Part shown: positions 35,527-44,569 of the stretch, piece after piece
Layout of the letters: each line of letters begins with the position of its first letter
Numbering within the stretch: the first letter of the stretch is position 1
From: Chloroflexia bacterium SDU3-3
GTDB lineage: Bacteria > Chloroflexota > Chloroflexia > Chloroflexales > Roseiflexaceae
DNA length: 64,000 nucleotides
Assembly: GCA_009268125.1 (NCBI GenBank)
Contig: WBOU01000015.1
Coordinates: 58,209-122,208, forward strand
Reading direction: 5' to 3'
Notes under the pieces: generated by a model
What the model was told of the DNA's origin: nothing
The model's input: only the letters and a program-made list of their open reading frames with translations
Database searches by the model: none
Translations under genes and position numbers: made by a program

Positions 35527-38409
35527 ATGGGCGATACTCTTCTGGCCGACCTGCGCGCCAGCGTGCGCGGCGAGGTGCGCGGCGATGATGTGACGCGCGC
35601 GCTCTACGCCACCGACGCCAGCATCTACCAGATCCCGCCGCTGGCCGTGGTGGTGCCGATCGATGAGGCCGATGTGGCCGCCGCGCTGGCCGTGGCCCGC
35701 CGCCACGGGGCCGCGATCACGCCGCGCGGCGGGGCCACCAGCCTGGCCGGGCAGACCGTTGGGCGCAGCGTGCACCTCGATTTCACCACCCACATGCGCT
35801 ACCTGCTGGAGCTGAATGTGCAGGAGAGCTACGCCTGGGTCGAGCCGGGCATGGTGCTGGATGAGCTGAACGCCCTGCTCGCGCCCCACAGCCTGATGTT
35901 CGCGCCCGACATCTCGCCGGGCAACCGCGCCACCATCGGCGGCATGGTCTCCAACAACTCGTCGGGCATGTACTCGCTGCGCTACGGCAAGACCATCGAC
36001 CACGTGCTGGCGCTGCGGGTGCTGCTGGCCGATGGCAGCGTGGCCACGCTCGGCCCGCTGAGCGCAGAGGAGCTGCGCTCCAAGCTCACGCTCGACAGCC
36101 TGGAGGGACGGGCCTACCGCGCGGTGCGTCGCCTGGCCCGCGAGCATGCCGAGGAGATCGAGCAGCGCTACCCCAAGCTGCTGCGGCGGGTGGGCGGCTA
36201 CAACCTGGATTCCTTCGCGCAGCCGGGCGAGGCGCGGCCCTTCAGCCTCGCGCCCATGGTGGTCGGCTCCGAGGGCACGCTGGCGATCATCCTGGCCGCC
36301 CAGCTGCGGCTCACGCCGCGCCCCAGCCATACCGGCATCGGCGTGCTGGCCTTCGCCACGCTGGATGCGGCGCTGGACGCCGTGGTGCCCTGCCTGGAGA
36401 CCGACCCGGCGGCGGTGGAGCTGATGGACGACATCCTGCTGCGCCTCACCCGCCAGTCGCGCGAGTACGGCGGCTACCTTGCCCAGTTCGTGCAGGGCGA
36501 GCCGGGCGCGCTGCTGCAGGTCGAGTACTTCGGCGCGACGCCCGCCGAGGTGGATGCGCAGCTGACCCAGCTTGAGTCCCACCTGGCGCGGCGCGGCGTG
36601 GCCTGCGCCATCACCCGCGTCACCACGCCCCAGGTGAGGCAGGCCGTGCTGCAGGTGCGCAAGGCCGGGCTGCCGCTGCTGCAGTCGATCTCGCCCGACC
36701 TGCGCCCCGAGACCTTTGTCGAGGACTCGGCGGTGGACCCGGCGCGGCTGGCCGCCTACATCCGCCAGTTCCGCAGCATCTGCCACGCCGAGGGTGTGGA
36801 GGTGGCGTTCTACGGCCACGCCTCGGTGGGCCTGATGCACGCCCGCCCGCTGATCAACCTGAAGCTGGCCGAGGATGTGGTGCGGATGCGGCGGATCGCC
36901 GAGGCGGTGCGCGACCTGGTGATCGAGTACGGCGGGTCGCTCTCGGGCGAGCACGGCGACGGCATGCTGCGCGGCGAGTTCGTGCGCGACATGTACGGCC
37001 CGCAGCTCTACGAGGCCTTCCGCGAGCTCAAGCGCACCTTCGACCCCAAGAATATCCTCAACCCCGGCAAGATCGTCGACGCGCCCAAGATGGACAGCAA
37101 CCTGCGCTACGGCGGCGGCTACCACACCATCCCGCTGGAGACACACTTTCGCTTTGCGGATGCGGGCGGCATGGCGGGCGCGGCGGAGCTGTGCAACGGC
37201 AACGGGCTGTGCCGCAAGACCGCCAGCGGGACGATGTGCCCCAGCTACATGGTCACCCGCGACGAGCGCCACTCCACACGCGGGCGGGCCAACGCGCTGC
37301 GCATGGTGCTCTCCGGCGCGCTGCCCGAGGCCGAGCTGACCTCGCCGCGCATGAAGGACGTGATGGATCTGTGCCTGGAGTGCAAGGGCTGCACCGGCGA
37401 GTGCCCCTCGCGCGTGAACATGACGCGGCTGAAGTCGGAGTGGCTGTCGCGCTACTACCGCGAGCACGGCGTGCCGCTGCGCACCTGGCTGTTTGGCCAC
37501 ATCAACCTGCTCAGCCGCCTGGCCGCGCCCGTCGCGCCGCTGGTTAACTGGGGCATGGGCCTGCCCTTCGCTGGGCTGCTGGCCGAGCGGCTGCTGGGCA
37601 TCAGCAGGCACCGCAGGCTGCCCGCCTTCGCCAGCGCGCCCTTCGCGCCCGCGTTCCGGCGCGGCCACGCGGGCGGCGGGCAGGGGCGGCCCACGGTGGT
37701 GCTGTTCCCCGACACCTTCGCAAACTACAACGACCCCCACATCGCCCACGCGGCGGTGCGCGTGATCGAGCGGGCGGGCTACCGCGTGGTGCTGCCCGAG
37801 CGGCAGGTCTGCTGCGGTCGCCCGCTGATCTCGAAGGGGCTACTGGATGATCTGAGGCCGCTGATCGCCCAGCAGATCGAGGCGCTGGCCCCCTACGCCG
37901 AGGCCGGGCTGCCGATCGTGGGCCTGGAGCCGAGCTGCATCCTGACCTTCCGCGACGAGTACCCCGACCTGACCGACGACCCGCGCGTGGCCGCGATCGC
38001 CCGCCAGACCATGCTGCTGGATGAGTTCCTCGACCGCGAGCTGGCCAGCGGGCGGGCCAGGCTCGACTTCGCTCCGGCGGGCGGCCAGTTTCTGCTGCAC
38101 GGCCACTGCCACCAGAAAGCCCTGGTGGGCACCCAGCACATGGCCGCGCTGCTGCGGCGCATCCCAGGCGCGCAGGTGCGCGAGGTGGACAGCGGCTGCT
38201 GCGGCATGGCCGGGTCGTTCGGCTACGAGGCCGAGCACGACGCGATCTCGCGCAAGATCGCCGAGCGCGCCCTGGCCCCCGCCGTGCGCGCCCTGCCGCC
38301 CGATGCCACGGTGGTGGCCATGGGCACCAGCTGCCGCCAGCAGATCGCCGACGTGGCCCAGCGCCCCGCCCGCCACCTGGCCGAGGTGCTGGCCGACGCG
38401 CTGGCCTAG
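35527..38409 (+). CDS. Fused FAD-binding / iron-sulfur D-lactate (or D-2-hydroxyacid) dehydrogenase
   Basis: A 960-residue fusion of GlcD-like and GlcF-like parts. N-terminal FAD-binding type 4 domain: PRGGATSLAGQTVG and SPGNRATIGGMVSNNSSGMYSL (split by function). A central FAD-oxidase C domain ends LSGEHGDGMLRG. From about residue 550 comes a two-cluster ferredoxin region (CRKTASGTMCPS; CLECKGCTGECPS), then two cysteine-rich CCG domains (QVCCGRPLISKG; SGCCGMAGSFGY). Such proteins oxidise D-lactate or related acids and pass electrons to quinone at the membrane. ATG 35527 is chosen at the conserved N-terminus. Convergent with the next gene through CTAG 38406-38409. Confidence 0.88.
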   Translation: MGDTLLADLRASVRGEVRGDDVTRALYATDASIYQIPPLAVVVPIDEADVAAALAVARRHGAAITPRGGATSLAGQTVGRSVHLDFTTHMRYLLELNVQESYAWVEPGMVLDELNALLAPHSLMFAPDISPGNRATIGGMVSNNSSGMYSLRYGKTIDHVLALRVLLADGSVATLGPLSAEELRSKLTLDSLEGRAYRAVRRLAREHAEEIEQRYPKLLRRVGGYNLDSFAQPGEARPFSLAPMVVGSEGTLAIILAAQLRLTPRPSHTGIGVLAFATLDAALDAVVPCLETDPAAVELMDDILLRLTRQSREYGGYLAQFVQGEPGALLQVEYFGATPAEVDAQLTQLESHLARRGVACAITRVTTPQVRQAVLQVRKAGLPLLQSISPDLRPETFVEDSAVDPARLAAYIRQFRSICHAEGVEVAFYGHASVGLMHARPLINLKLAEDVVRMRRIAEAVRDLVIEYGGSLSGEHGDGMLRGEFVRDMYGPQLYEAFRELKRTFDPKNILNPGKIVDAPKMDSNLRYGGGYHTIPLETHFRFADAGGMAGAAELCNGNGLCRKTASGTMCPSYMVTRDERHSTRGRANALRMVLSGALPEAELTSPRMKDVMDLCLECKGCTGECPSRVNMTRLKSEWLSRYYREHGVPLRTWLFGHINLLSRLAAPVAPLVNWGMGLPFAGLLAERLLGISRHRRLPAFASAPFAPAFRRGHAGGGQGRPTVVLFPDTFANYNDPHIAHAAVRVIERAGYRVVLPERQVCCGRPLISKGLLDDLRPLIAQQIEALAPYAEAGLPIVGLEPSCILTFRDEYPDLTDDPRVAAIARQTMLLDEFLDRELASGRARLDFAPAGGQFLLHGHCHQKALVGTQHMAALLRRIPGAQVREVDSGCCGMAGSFGYEAEHDAISRKIAERALAPAVRALPPDATVVAMGTSCRQQIADVAQRPARHLAEVLADALA

Positions 38410-38969
38410 CGCGCCTGCGCCTCCAGCCCCAGCGCGGTGGGCATGCCGTCGATACTAGCCATGTTCTTCTCGTGGCGGTAGGCGGTGATGCCCTCCACGC
38501 CCTTGGCCTCGGCCCAGCGCTCCATGGTGTCGCGCTGGCTCACAAAGTCCATCAGCGGCACGCCGAACCCGCACGAGGTCTGCACCCGCTCAACATCCAC
38601 CACGATGATCTGGCGGGTGCTGGGGTGGCTGGGGAAGCGCGCGGCCAGCGCGGCCCACTCGGGGCTGCTGGGCAGCACGGTGCGGCCCTGGCCGTACAGC
38701 CGCAGGATGTTGGGCGGGCCGGAGAAGGCGCAGAACATCACCGTGATCCGCCCGTTCTCGATCAGGTGGGCCGAGGTCTCGTTGCTGCTGCCGGTGCCAT
38801 CCTGGTAGGCTACCTGCAGCGGCGAGAGGATGCGGAAGCAGTCCAGCCCCTTGGGCGAGACGTTCACGTGGCCCTGGGCGCTCAGCGGGGCGCTGGCCAC
38901 AAAGAAGATGGGCTGGGCCTGGATAAACTCGGCCAGGTGGTCGGTGATCTGCTCATACAGCTTTGCCAT
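38406..38969 (-). CDS. Pyridoxamine-5'-phosphate-oxidase-like flavin protein
   Basis: A 187-residue split-barrel protein of the PNPOx-like superfamily. Features include FFVASAPLSAQGHVNVSPKG at the FMN-binding edge, NGRITVMFCAFSGPPNILRL and HPSTRQIIVVDVERVQTSCG. Members bind FMN, F420 or heme. The C-terminal extension matches a group annotated only as PNPOx-family proteins, so no substrate is offered. GGAGGAA precedes ATG 38969. Confidence 0.8.
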   Translation of the reverse strand: MAKLYEQITDHLAEFIQAQPIFFVASAPLSAQGHVNVSPKGLDCFRILSPLQVAYQDGTGSSNETSAHLIENGRITVMFCAFSGPPNILRLYGQGRTVLPSSPEWAALAARFPSHPSTRQIIVVDVERVQTSCGFGVPLMDFVSQRDTMERWAEAKGVEGITAYRHEKNMASIDGMPTALGLEAQAR

Positions 38970-39101
38970 CGGGTTCCTCCTTCATTCGCTTCTCGTGCGC
39001 TGATTGTAGCATCGCCGCTGGCTCTATTTCCCCCGTATTTTGGCTGAAAAATGAGCGGGTGCCGCGCGCGGACGTGGTAGAATAACTGCCCACAGGAAAG
39101 T

Positions 39102-41069
39102 GTGCACGATAGCCTGCTATGCGTCTGGCCCGCCCGCGCATGGCCGAAGGATGGGCCGCGTTCGCCTATGCAGTATGTATTGAGATGGCCGCCCGCCGCG
39201 ACGGCCCGCCGCGCCGTACCCGTGTGGCGCTGGGCGGCTGCGCTGGCTGCCGCGTGCGCCGTGGCCCTGGCCGCGATCTGGCTGGCCTACCGCGCCCCGC
39301 TGGATCTGCGCTACGATGTGGGCGGCGAGCCTGCGCCGCTGTTCGGCACCTACGGCAGCGAGCGCAACAGCAGCTTCAGCTACATCTACACCAGCGGCAA
39401 GGCGCTGCTGGTCATCCCCCAGGCTGGGGGTGGGCCGCAGATCGCCCGCCTGACGCTAGGCGGGCCAGCGCTGGGCACGCCGGTGCACGCCCAGCTGCGC
39501 GCTGGGGGCGACACGCTCGACCTGGGCGCGGTGCGCGAGCGGCGGGTCTACCACATCCTTACGCCGGTCTCCGACCATGGCGACATCCGCGCCGACCTGC
39601 TGAGCGAGACGGCCAGGCTGCCGGGCGACCGCCGTCCGCTGGGGCTGCTGGTCGACACCATCGCCGTGGACTCGCCGCGCGATGTGCCGCCGCCGCCCTT
39701 CGCGCTGCTCACCGGCGTGGTGGCGGCGCTCACGCTGGCGGCGCTGGCGGGCCTGCTGCCGCTGCCGCTGGCGGCGCGGGCCGCCCTGGGCGGCGGCGCG
39801 GCGGCGCTGGCCCTGGCCGGGCTGTGGGCCGCGCGCGGGCGCATGGAGCTGCCGCCGCTGTGGTGGCAGGCCTGCACGTCGGCCTTTGTGCTGGGCTGTG
39901 CGCTGCTGGTGCGCAGCGGCTGGGTGCTGCGCGCCCGCTGCGGGGCCGCCGTGGGCGCGATGTTCGCGGTCTGGCGCGTGGGGCTGTGGCTGGCGGCGGC
40001 CTTCGCGCTCTGGTTCAGCAGCGCCCTCAACCGTATCGGCACGGCGCTCTCGCGCGATGGCAACTCGTATGGGCGCGACGGCCTGCTGTGGAACACCCTG
40101 GTGCAGGGCTGGAACCAGTGGGACAGCGAGCACTACACCACTATCGCCCACACCGGCTACGTGCTCGACAGCCGCTGGCCCAACGTGGCCTTTTTCCCGC
40201 TCTACCCGCTGGTCATCCGCCCCGCCGCGCTGCTGCTGGGCGGCGACTACAACCTGGCGGCGGTGCTGGTGGCCAACCTGGCCTTCCTGGCCGCGCTGCT
40301 GCTGCTCTACCAGCTGGTGGCGGGCGACTTCGGGCGGCGCGTGGCGGTCTTCGCCGTGCTGTTCGCGCTGCTGGTGCCCACCTCGTTCTTCTTCGGCGCG
40401 GCCTATAGCGAGTCGCTGGCGCTGCTGCTGGTGGTGGCGGCGATCTGGGCCATCCGGCGCGAGCTATGGTGGCTGGCGGGCATCGTCGGCTTCCTGCTGG
40501 CGCTCACGCGCATCCCTGGCGTGGCCATCGCGCCGCTGCTGGCCCTGGCCTACCTGCGCAGCATGGGCTGGCGCTGGCGGGCGGTGCGCTGGCCCATGCT
40601 GGCGGCGGCGCTGCCGCCGCTGGGCGTGGCGGCGTTTATGGCCTTCCAGTGGTGGAAGTTCGGCACGCCCTTTGCCTTCATGCAGGCGCAGCGGGCCTGG
40701 GAGAACACGCTCAGCCCGCCGTGGGTGCTGCCGCTCAACCTGTGCGTTGAGCCATTTCACCAGCAGGCCTGGCCGAATGTGGTGTTCCAGGGGCTGTTCT
40801 ACGTGGGGTTTGTGGGGGCGGCGGCGCTGGCGCTGTTCCGCCTGCCCATGGCCTACGGCCTCTCCACCGCGCTGCTGCTGCTGCCGCCGCTGCTCAGCAG
40901 CTGGGTGTGGAGCGTCTCGCGCCATGTGCTGATCGGGGTGGCGGTCTACGTGCTGCTGGCCCAGGCGGCGGCGCGCTGGCGCTGGGCCAGGTGGGTCGCG
41001 CCGCTGCTGCTGGTGCCGCTGCTGCTGCTGGCCGCCATGCTGTTCGTGAACGGCTGGTGGGTGGCCTAG
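39102..41069 (+). CDS. Polytopic membrane protein, PIG-V-like mannosyltransferase fold (GT-C)
   Basis: An integral membrane protein of up to 655 residues with about ten hydrophobic segments. The central WNQWDSEHYTTIAHTGY and NVAFFPLYPLVIRP are the hallmark of PIG-V-type GT-C transferases, which use polyprenyl-phosphate sugars; the Asp of WDSEHY would be catalytic. I place the start at GTG 39102 because AGGAAAG precedes it and an extended -10 (TGGTAGAAT, 39075-39083) lies ~20 nt upstream; ATG 39168 is an alternative without a ribosome binding site. It shares CTAG with the convergent HD gene. Confidence 0.75.
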   Translation: MHDSLLCVWPARAWPKDGPRSPMQYVLRWPPAATARRAVPVWRWAAALAAACAVALAAIWLAYRAPLDLRYDVGGEPAPLFGTYGSERNSSFSYIYTSGKALLVIPQAGGGPQIARLTLGGPALGTPVHAQLRAGGDTLDLGAVRERRVYHILTPVSDHGDIRADLLSETARLPGDRRPLGLLVDTIAVDSPRDVPPPPFALLTGVVAALTLAALAGLLPLPLAARAALGGGAAALALAGLWAARGRMELPPLWWQACTSAFVLGCALLVRSGWVLRARCGAAVGAMFAVWRVGLWLAAAFALWFSSALNRIGTALSRDGNSYGRDGLLWNTLVQGWNQWDSEHYTTIAHTGYVLDSRWPNVAFFPLYPLVIRPAALLLGGDYNLAAVLVANLAFLAALLLLYQLVAGDFGRRVAVFAVLFALLVPTSFFFGAAYSESLALLLVVAAIWAIRRELWWLAGIVGFLLALTRIPGVAIAPLLALAYLRSMGWRWRAVRWPMLAAALPPLGVAAFMAFQWWKFGTPFAFMQAQRAWENTLSPPWVLPLNLCVEPFHQQAWPNVVFQGLFYVGFVGAAALALFRLPMAYGLSTALLLLPPLLSSWVWSVSRHVLIGVAVYVLLAQAAARWRWARWVAPLLLVPLLLLAAMLFVNGWWVA

Positions 41070-41620
41070 TTCGGCTCGCCGCTGAACCGGCGGTACTGCT
41101 CGATCCGCAGGGCCAGCCGCGCCCCGAGGGCCGGGCTGGCGCTGGCCAGCGCCTGATGGATCTCGCGCGCCTCCGCGCGGTAGCCCCGCCGCCGCGCCTC
41201 GGTCCAGTACGAGGGCGGGCGCTCCAGGTTGCAGATCCGGTCGGCCAGCTTCACCAGCCACACCGCGCTGGGCTGCTGCTGGATGCGGCGCAGGCTGTCG
41301 GGCATCTGCTCATCCTTCAGCAGCGCCGGGTTTTTGCTCAGCGCCTGCACGCCGTGCAGCACCGCCTCGCCGAACTGCTCGCCCAGCTGGCGCGGCGTCA
41401 CCTCGGTGTCCTCCAGCACATCGTGCAGCAGGGCGCACTGCACGGCCAGGTCGGCATCGTGCGACGGCTCGGCCACCAGGGCGGTCATCACCTCCATCGC
41501 CACGCTGCCCACGTGCAGCAGGTAGGGCAGCTCGGTGCCCGGGAAGCGCTGGCCCAGGTGGGCCTCGGCGGCGAAGCGGTAGGCGGCGTGGTAGGATTCG
41601 GGTGACCATGGCGCGCTCAT
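41066..41620 (-). CDS. HD-domain (p)ppGpp hydrolase-like protein
   Basis: A 184-residue stand-alone HD phosphohydrolase like the small Mesh1/SpoT-hydrolase group. Motifs: YLLHVGSVAMEVM supplies the first His, CALLHDVLEDTEVT is the HD pair with the ED that follows, and VKLADRICNLERPP supplies the distal Asp. Full SpoT proteins are about four times longer, so this lacks the synthetase. A role in removing (p)ppGpp or another nucleotide is inferred from the motif set. ATG 41620 is preferred to the adjacent ATG 41623 for spacing to AAAGGA. Confidence 0.85.
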   Translation of the reverse strand: MSAPWSPESYHAAYRFAAEAHLGQRFPGTELPYLLHVGSVAMEVMTALVAEPSHDADLAVQCALLHDVLEDTEVTPRQLGEQFGEAVLHGVQALSKNPALLKDEQMPDSLRRIQQQPSAVWLVKLADRICNLERPPSYWTEARRRGYRAEAREIHQALASASPALGARLALRIEQYRRFSGEPN

Positions 41621-41634
41621 CATCTGTCCTTTCG

Positions 41635-42573
41635 TCACATTCCGTCGGGTAGTTCGATCTGCCAGATCTTGATCGTGGTATCCTCGCTGGCGCTGGCCAG
41701 CAGCGGCAGGGCCGGGTGCCAATCCACCGCCAGCACGCTGCTGGTGTGGCCCTGGATGGTGGCGAAGGCCGTGCCCCGCCGCATGTCCCAGAGCCAGATC
41801 CGGCCATCCTTACACCCACATGCTACCACGGGAAAGCGGCTGTGCCAGGCCAGGCAGCGCACCCAGTCGGGCAGGTGGCCCCAGGTCTCGATCAGCGCGC
41901 CGCGCTCCACATCCCACAGCCGCAGCGTCTCATCCAGGCTGCCGCTCAGCACATAGGCCCCATCCGGGCTGAAGATTGCCGCCGAGGCGTACCAGGTGTG
42001 GCCCTTCAGGATGTGGATCTGCTCGCCCGTGGTGCCCCACATGCGGATGCTCATGTCCTCGCTGGCGCTGGCCAGCAGCGGGCGGCTGGGGTGGGCCGCC
42101 ACGGCGGTCACGCCGCCAGTGTGCCCGGCCAGCGTGGCCTGCGCGGCCAGGGTCTGCGCATCCACCAGGCAGATCCGGCTGTCGGCGCTGGCGCTGGCCA
42201 GCAGCCCGCCCGGCGCGTGCAGCGCCAGCGCGGTGATCCGGCTCTGGTGCAGCTGCTTGCCCGCGCGCGGCTGGCTCGAACCCTGGCCCCACAGCCGCAG
42301 CGTGCGGTCGCTGCTGCCGCTGGCCAGCGTGTGCTGCTGTGGGTTCCAGGCCGCGCACGTCACCCAGCCGGGGTGCTGCCAGGTGGCGTGGCAGCGGTAG
42401 TCCGCCGCCTGCCACAGCCGCAGCGTGCGGTCCTTGCTGCCGCTGGCCAGCTGGCTTCCGTCGGGCGACCACGCCACGGCGCGCACCGCATCGGCGTGGG
42501 CGCTGAGCGTGGCCCGCAGTGCGGCGGGCGATGCAGGTTCGAGCGGGAGATAGTTTCGTACAGGGGTGGACAT
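41635..42573 (-). CDS. WD40 seven-blade beta-propeller protein
   Basis: A 312-residue protein made almost wholly of seven WD40 repeats; each ends in a pattern like LASGSKDRTLRLW or LASASEDTTIKIW. Seven repeats give one closed propeller, a scaffold for protein contacts. No signal peptide or membrane segment is seen. GAGG lies 6 nt before ATG 42573. It precedes the HD hydrolase gene on the same strand by 14 bp, so the two are probably one transcript. Confidence 0.9.
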   Translation of the reverse strand: MSTPVRNYLPLEPASPAALRATLSAHADAVRAVAWSPDGSQLASGSKDRTLRLWQAADYRCHATWQHPGWVTCAAWNPQQHTLASGSSDRTLRLWGQGSSQPRAGKQLHQSRITALALHAPGGLLASASADSRICLVDAQTLAAQATLAGHTGGVTAVAAHPSRPLLASASEDMSIRMWGTTGEQIHILKGHTWYASAAIFSPDGAYVLSGSLDETLRLWDVERGALIETWGHLPDWVRCLAWHSRFPVVACGCKDGRIWLWDMRRGTAFATIQGHTSSVLAVDWHPALPLLASASEDTTIKIWQIELPDGM

Positions 42574-42773
42574 AGGGTGCCTCGCTACGATGGCGCTCGT
42601 CTATGGTGGCAGGCGGCGCAGATTGTTCGTAGGTCGCGCGACTGTGCGGTTGTCCGTACCGTTGATAGCTGCTGATTATACCAGAGCGCGGGGCCGCCTG
42701 CCTACGATGGCGGGTGCGAAATATCTTGTACGCCAGTGTGAGGAGAAAACGAGTCTGCCTGCGCTGAGCGCGG

Positions 42774-42845
42774 TTTTCCCGCTATGGTGGAGATTATGGC
42801 CAGCCGCCATCCTGCCGCACCTTCGCTGGATGGGCGAGGCCGCAG
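42774..42845 (+). repeat. Dispersed repeat family C, copy 2
   Basis: TTTCCCGCTATGGTGGAGAT, TATGGCCAGC and CACCTTCGCTGGATGGGCGAG match 33538-33612. It abuts tandem array 3 within a few bases. Confidence 0.75.
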
Positions 42846-42850
42846 TCACG

Positions 42851-43060
42851 CTACACAGGCCCTTCCCCAAGCTACACAGGCCCTTCCCCGAGCTACACAG
42901 GCCCTTCCCCAAACTACACAGGCCCTTCCCCAAACTACACAGGCCCTTCCCCAAGCTACACAGGCCCTTCCCCAAGCTACACAGGCCCTTCCCCAAGCTA
43001 CACAGGCCCTTCCCCAAGCTACACAGGCCCTTCCCCAAGCTACACAGGCCCTTCCCCAAT
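42851..43060. repeat. Tandem array 3, 21-bp unit, 10 copies
   Basis: Ten head-to-tail copies with the invariant core CACAGGCCCTTCCCC; only the last few bases vary (CAAG, CGAG, CAAA). All three plus frames and two minus frames lack stops. It lies between the divergent WD40 gene and the beta-lactamase-fold gene. The unit is unrelated in sequence to arrays 1 and 2 but equal in length. Confidence 0.97.
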
Positions 43061-43095
43061 GAACAAACGGCGCTGAAGAATGAGAAGACCCAGCC

Positions 43096-43270
43096 TCCCA
43101 CCCGGCCCATGCGGCGAAGGTGCCGCTCGTGCACACTGGCCATATGCACGAACACCAGCGGCCAGCGGGCAGCACGGGAACGCCCAAAATTGGGGGTTCC
43201 AAGGGGGCATCGCCCCATGGCGGGGTTCACAGGGGCTGGCCCCTGTGCGCCGCCCGCGCAGGGCACACAC
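43096..43270 (-). repeat. Dispersed repeat family A, copy 6
   Basis: CCCATGCGGCGAAGGTGCCG, GGCCATATGCACGAACACCA, AATTGGGGGTTCCAAGGGGG and CAGGGGCTGGCCCCTG occur in the same order as at 6167 and 34050. Confidence 0.88.
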
Positions 43271-43294
43271 CAACCAAAAATGCGGAACCATCAC

Positions 43295-43418
43295 CATCGA
43301 AGCCGCAGCCGGTCGCGCCAACCGAGCAACGCTGCAAGCATTGCCTACGGTTGGCGCGACCCCAACCCGACGCGGAATCACCATCATCGAAGCCGCAGCC
43401 GGTCGCGCCAACCGAGCA
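43295..43418. repeat. Dispersed repeat family D, copy 2: 34-bp direct repeats with an inverted repeat
   Basis: Two identical 34-bp direct repeats (43295-43328 and 43385-43418, beginning CATCGAAGCCGCAGCC) enclose a 25-nt stretch of the family core (GCAACGCTGCAAGCATTGCC). Inside, GGTCGCGCCAACC (43311-43323) and GGTTGGCGCGACC (43349-43361) form perfect 13-bp arms. Confidence 0.85.
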
Positions 43419-43504
43419 GGGCACGCACCCGCTGCCCAATTTGAACACCCCGCCGCCCCCGTTTATACTACCCAGCAGAAACACCAACACAGCAGAGGTA
43501 CCCC

Positions 43505-44569
43505 ATGACCACGATCACCCCAGCGCTGCGCGCGCTGCTTCACGAGCTTGTCGACACTGGCCGCGTCCCTGGCCTCGCCCTCGCCGTCCAGCCCGACGAC
43601 GGCCCGATTGAGCACGTGGCCGTCGGCAGCGACGCCGCAGGCCAGCCGCTCACCGAACAGTCGCTGTTCATCGTTGCCTCCATCACCAAGATGGCCACCG
43701 CGCTGGCGGTGCTGCGCCTCGTCGACCGTGGCCTGCTGGCCCTCGACGACCAGCTGTCCGACCACCTGCCCTCGGCCCTGGCCGCGCAGGATGGCGTCAC
43801 CATCCGCTCGCTGCTCTGCCACACCAGTGGGCTGCCGATCGACATCCCGCCCGAGCTGGCCCCCTATGCCCCCGGCCTCACCTGGGCCGCGCTGGCCGAG
43901 GCCGCGCTGCTCACCCCGCCGGAGGCCGCGCCGTGGGCGCGGGTGCAGTACTCCAACGTGGGCTACGGCCTGCTGGCCCTAGTGGCCCAGGAGCGCGCCG
44001 GGCTGCCCTTCGCCGACCTGCTGGCCCAGCAGGTGCTTGCGCCGCTGGGCATCGAGGGCTACCTGGGCGTCGAGCCGCCGCGCCCCGTGGCTCGCCTGGC
44101 CGACGTGCGCGGCGACCGCGCCCGCGACGCCGAGCTGCAGCCCTTCAACTCGCCGTTCTACCGCTCGCTGGCCCTGCCCTGGGCGGGCCTCGTCACCAGC
44201 CCTGCGGGCGCGCTGGCCATCGTCCGCGCCTTTGCGGGCTTCCCGCAGGGCTTCCTGGGCGAGCCGCTGCGCCGCGAGGCCGTGGCCGACCAGACCCGCG
44301 GCCTGGGCGGCGGCTTCCAGCCCCCGCTGATCTGGCACCCCTGCCCATGGGGGCTAGGCCCCGAGCTGCGCGGCGCAAAAGAGCCCCACTGGACGCCCAG
44401 CGCGGCCTCGCCCGCATCCTTCGGCCACAGCGGCGCGTCGGGCTGCGTGGCCTGGCACGACCCCGAGCGCCGCATCTCGTGGGCGCTGATCGGCACGCGC
44501 ACCGCCGAGAACGGCTGGCTGCTGCGGCGCGGCAGCGCCGTGGCCACGCTGCTGCTGGGCCAGGGCTAG
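43505..44569 (+). CDS. Beta-lactamase-fold serine hydrolase (class C / esterase group)
   Basis: A 354-residue penicillin-binding-protein-like hydrolase. Catalytic Ser59 and Lys62 sit in ASITK, Tyr149 in VQYSNVG, and a late HSGASG takes the place of the KTG motif. HTSGLP is also present. No signal peptide is evident, so it is probably a cytoplasmic esterase or peptidase and not a resistance enzyme. It ends on a CTAG shared with the convergent membrane protein gene. Confidence 0.87.
   Translation: MTTITPALRALLHELVDTGRVPGLALAVQPDDGPIEHVAVGSDAAGQPLTEQSLFIVASITKMATALAVLRLVDRGLLALDDQLSDHLPSALAAQDGVTIRSLLCHTSGLPIDIPPELAPYAPGLTWAALAEAALLTPPEAAPWARVQYSNVGYGLLALVAQERAGLPFADLLAQQVLAPLGIEGYLGVEPPRPVARLADVRGDRARDAELQPFNSPFYRSLALPWAGLVTSPAGALAIVRAFAGFPQGFLGEPLRREAVADQTRGLGGGFQPPLIWHPCPWGLGPELRGAKEPHWTPSAASPASFGHSGASGCVAWHDPERRISWALIGTRTAENGWLLRRGSAVATLLLGQG

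Noticed and set aside
35431..37749. 772-codon minus-strand frame opposite the FAD/Fe-S dehydrogenase
   Set aside because: Shadow of a well-supported fusion enzyme; no start signals.
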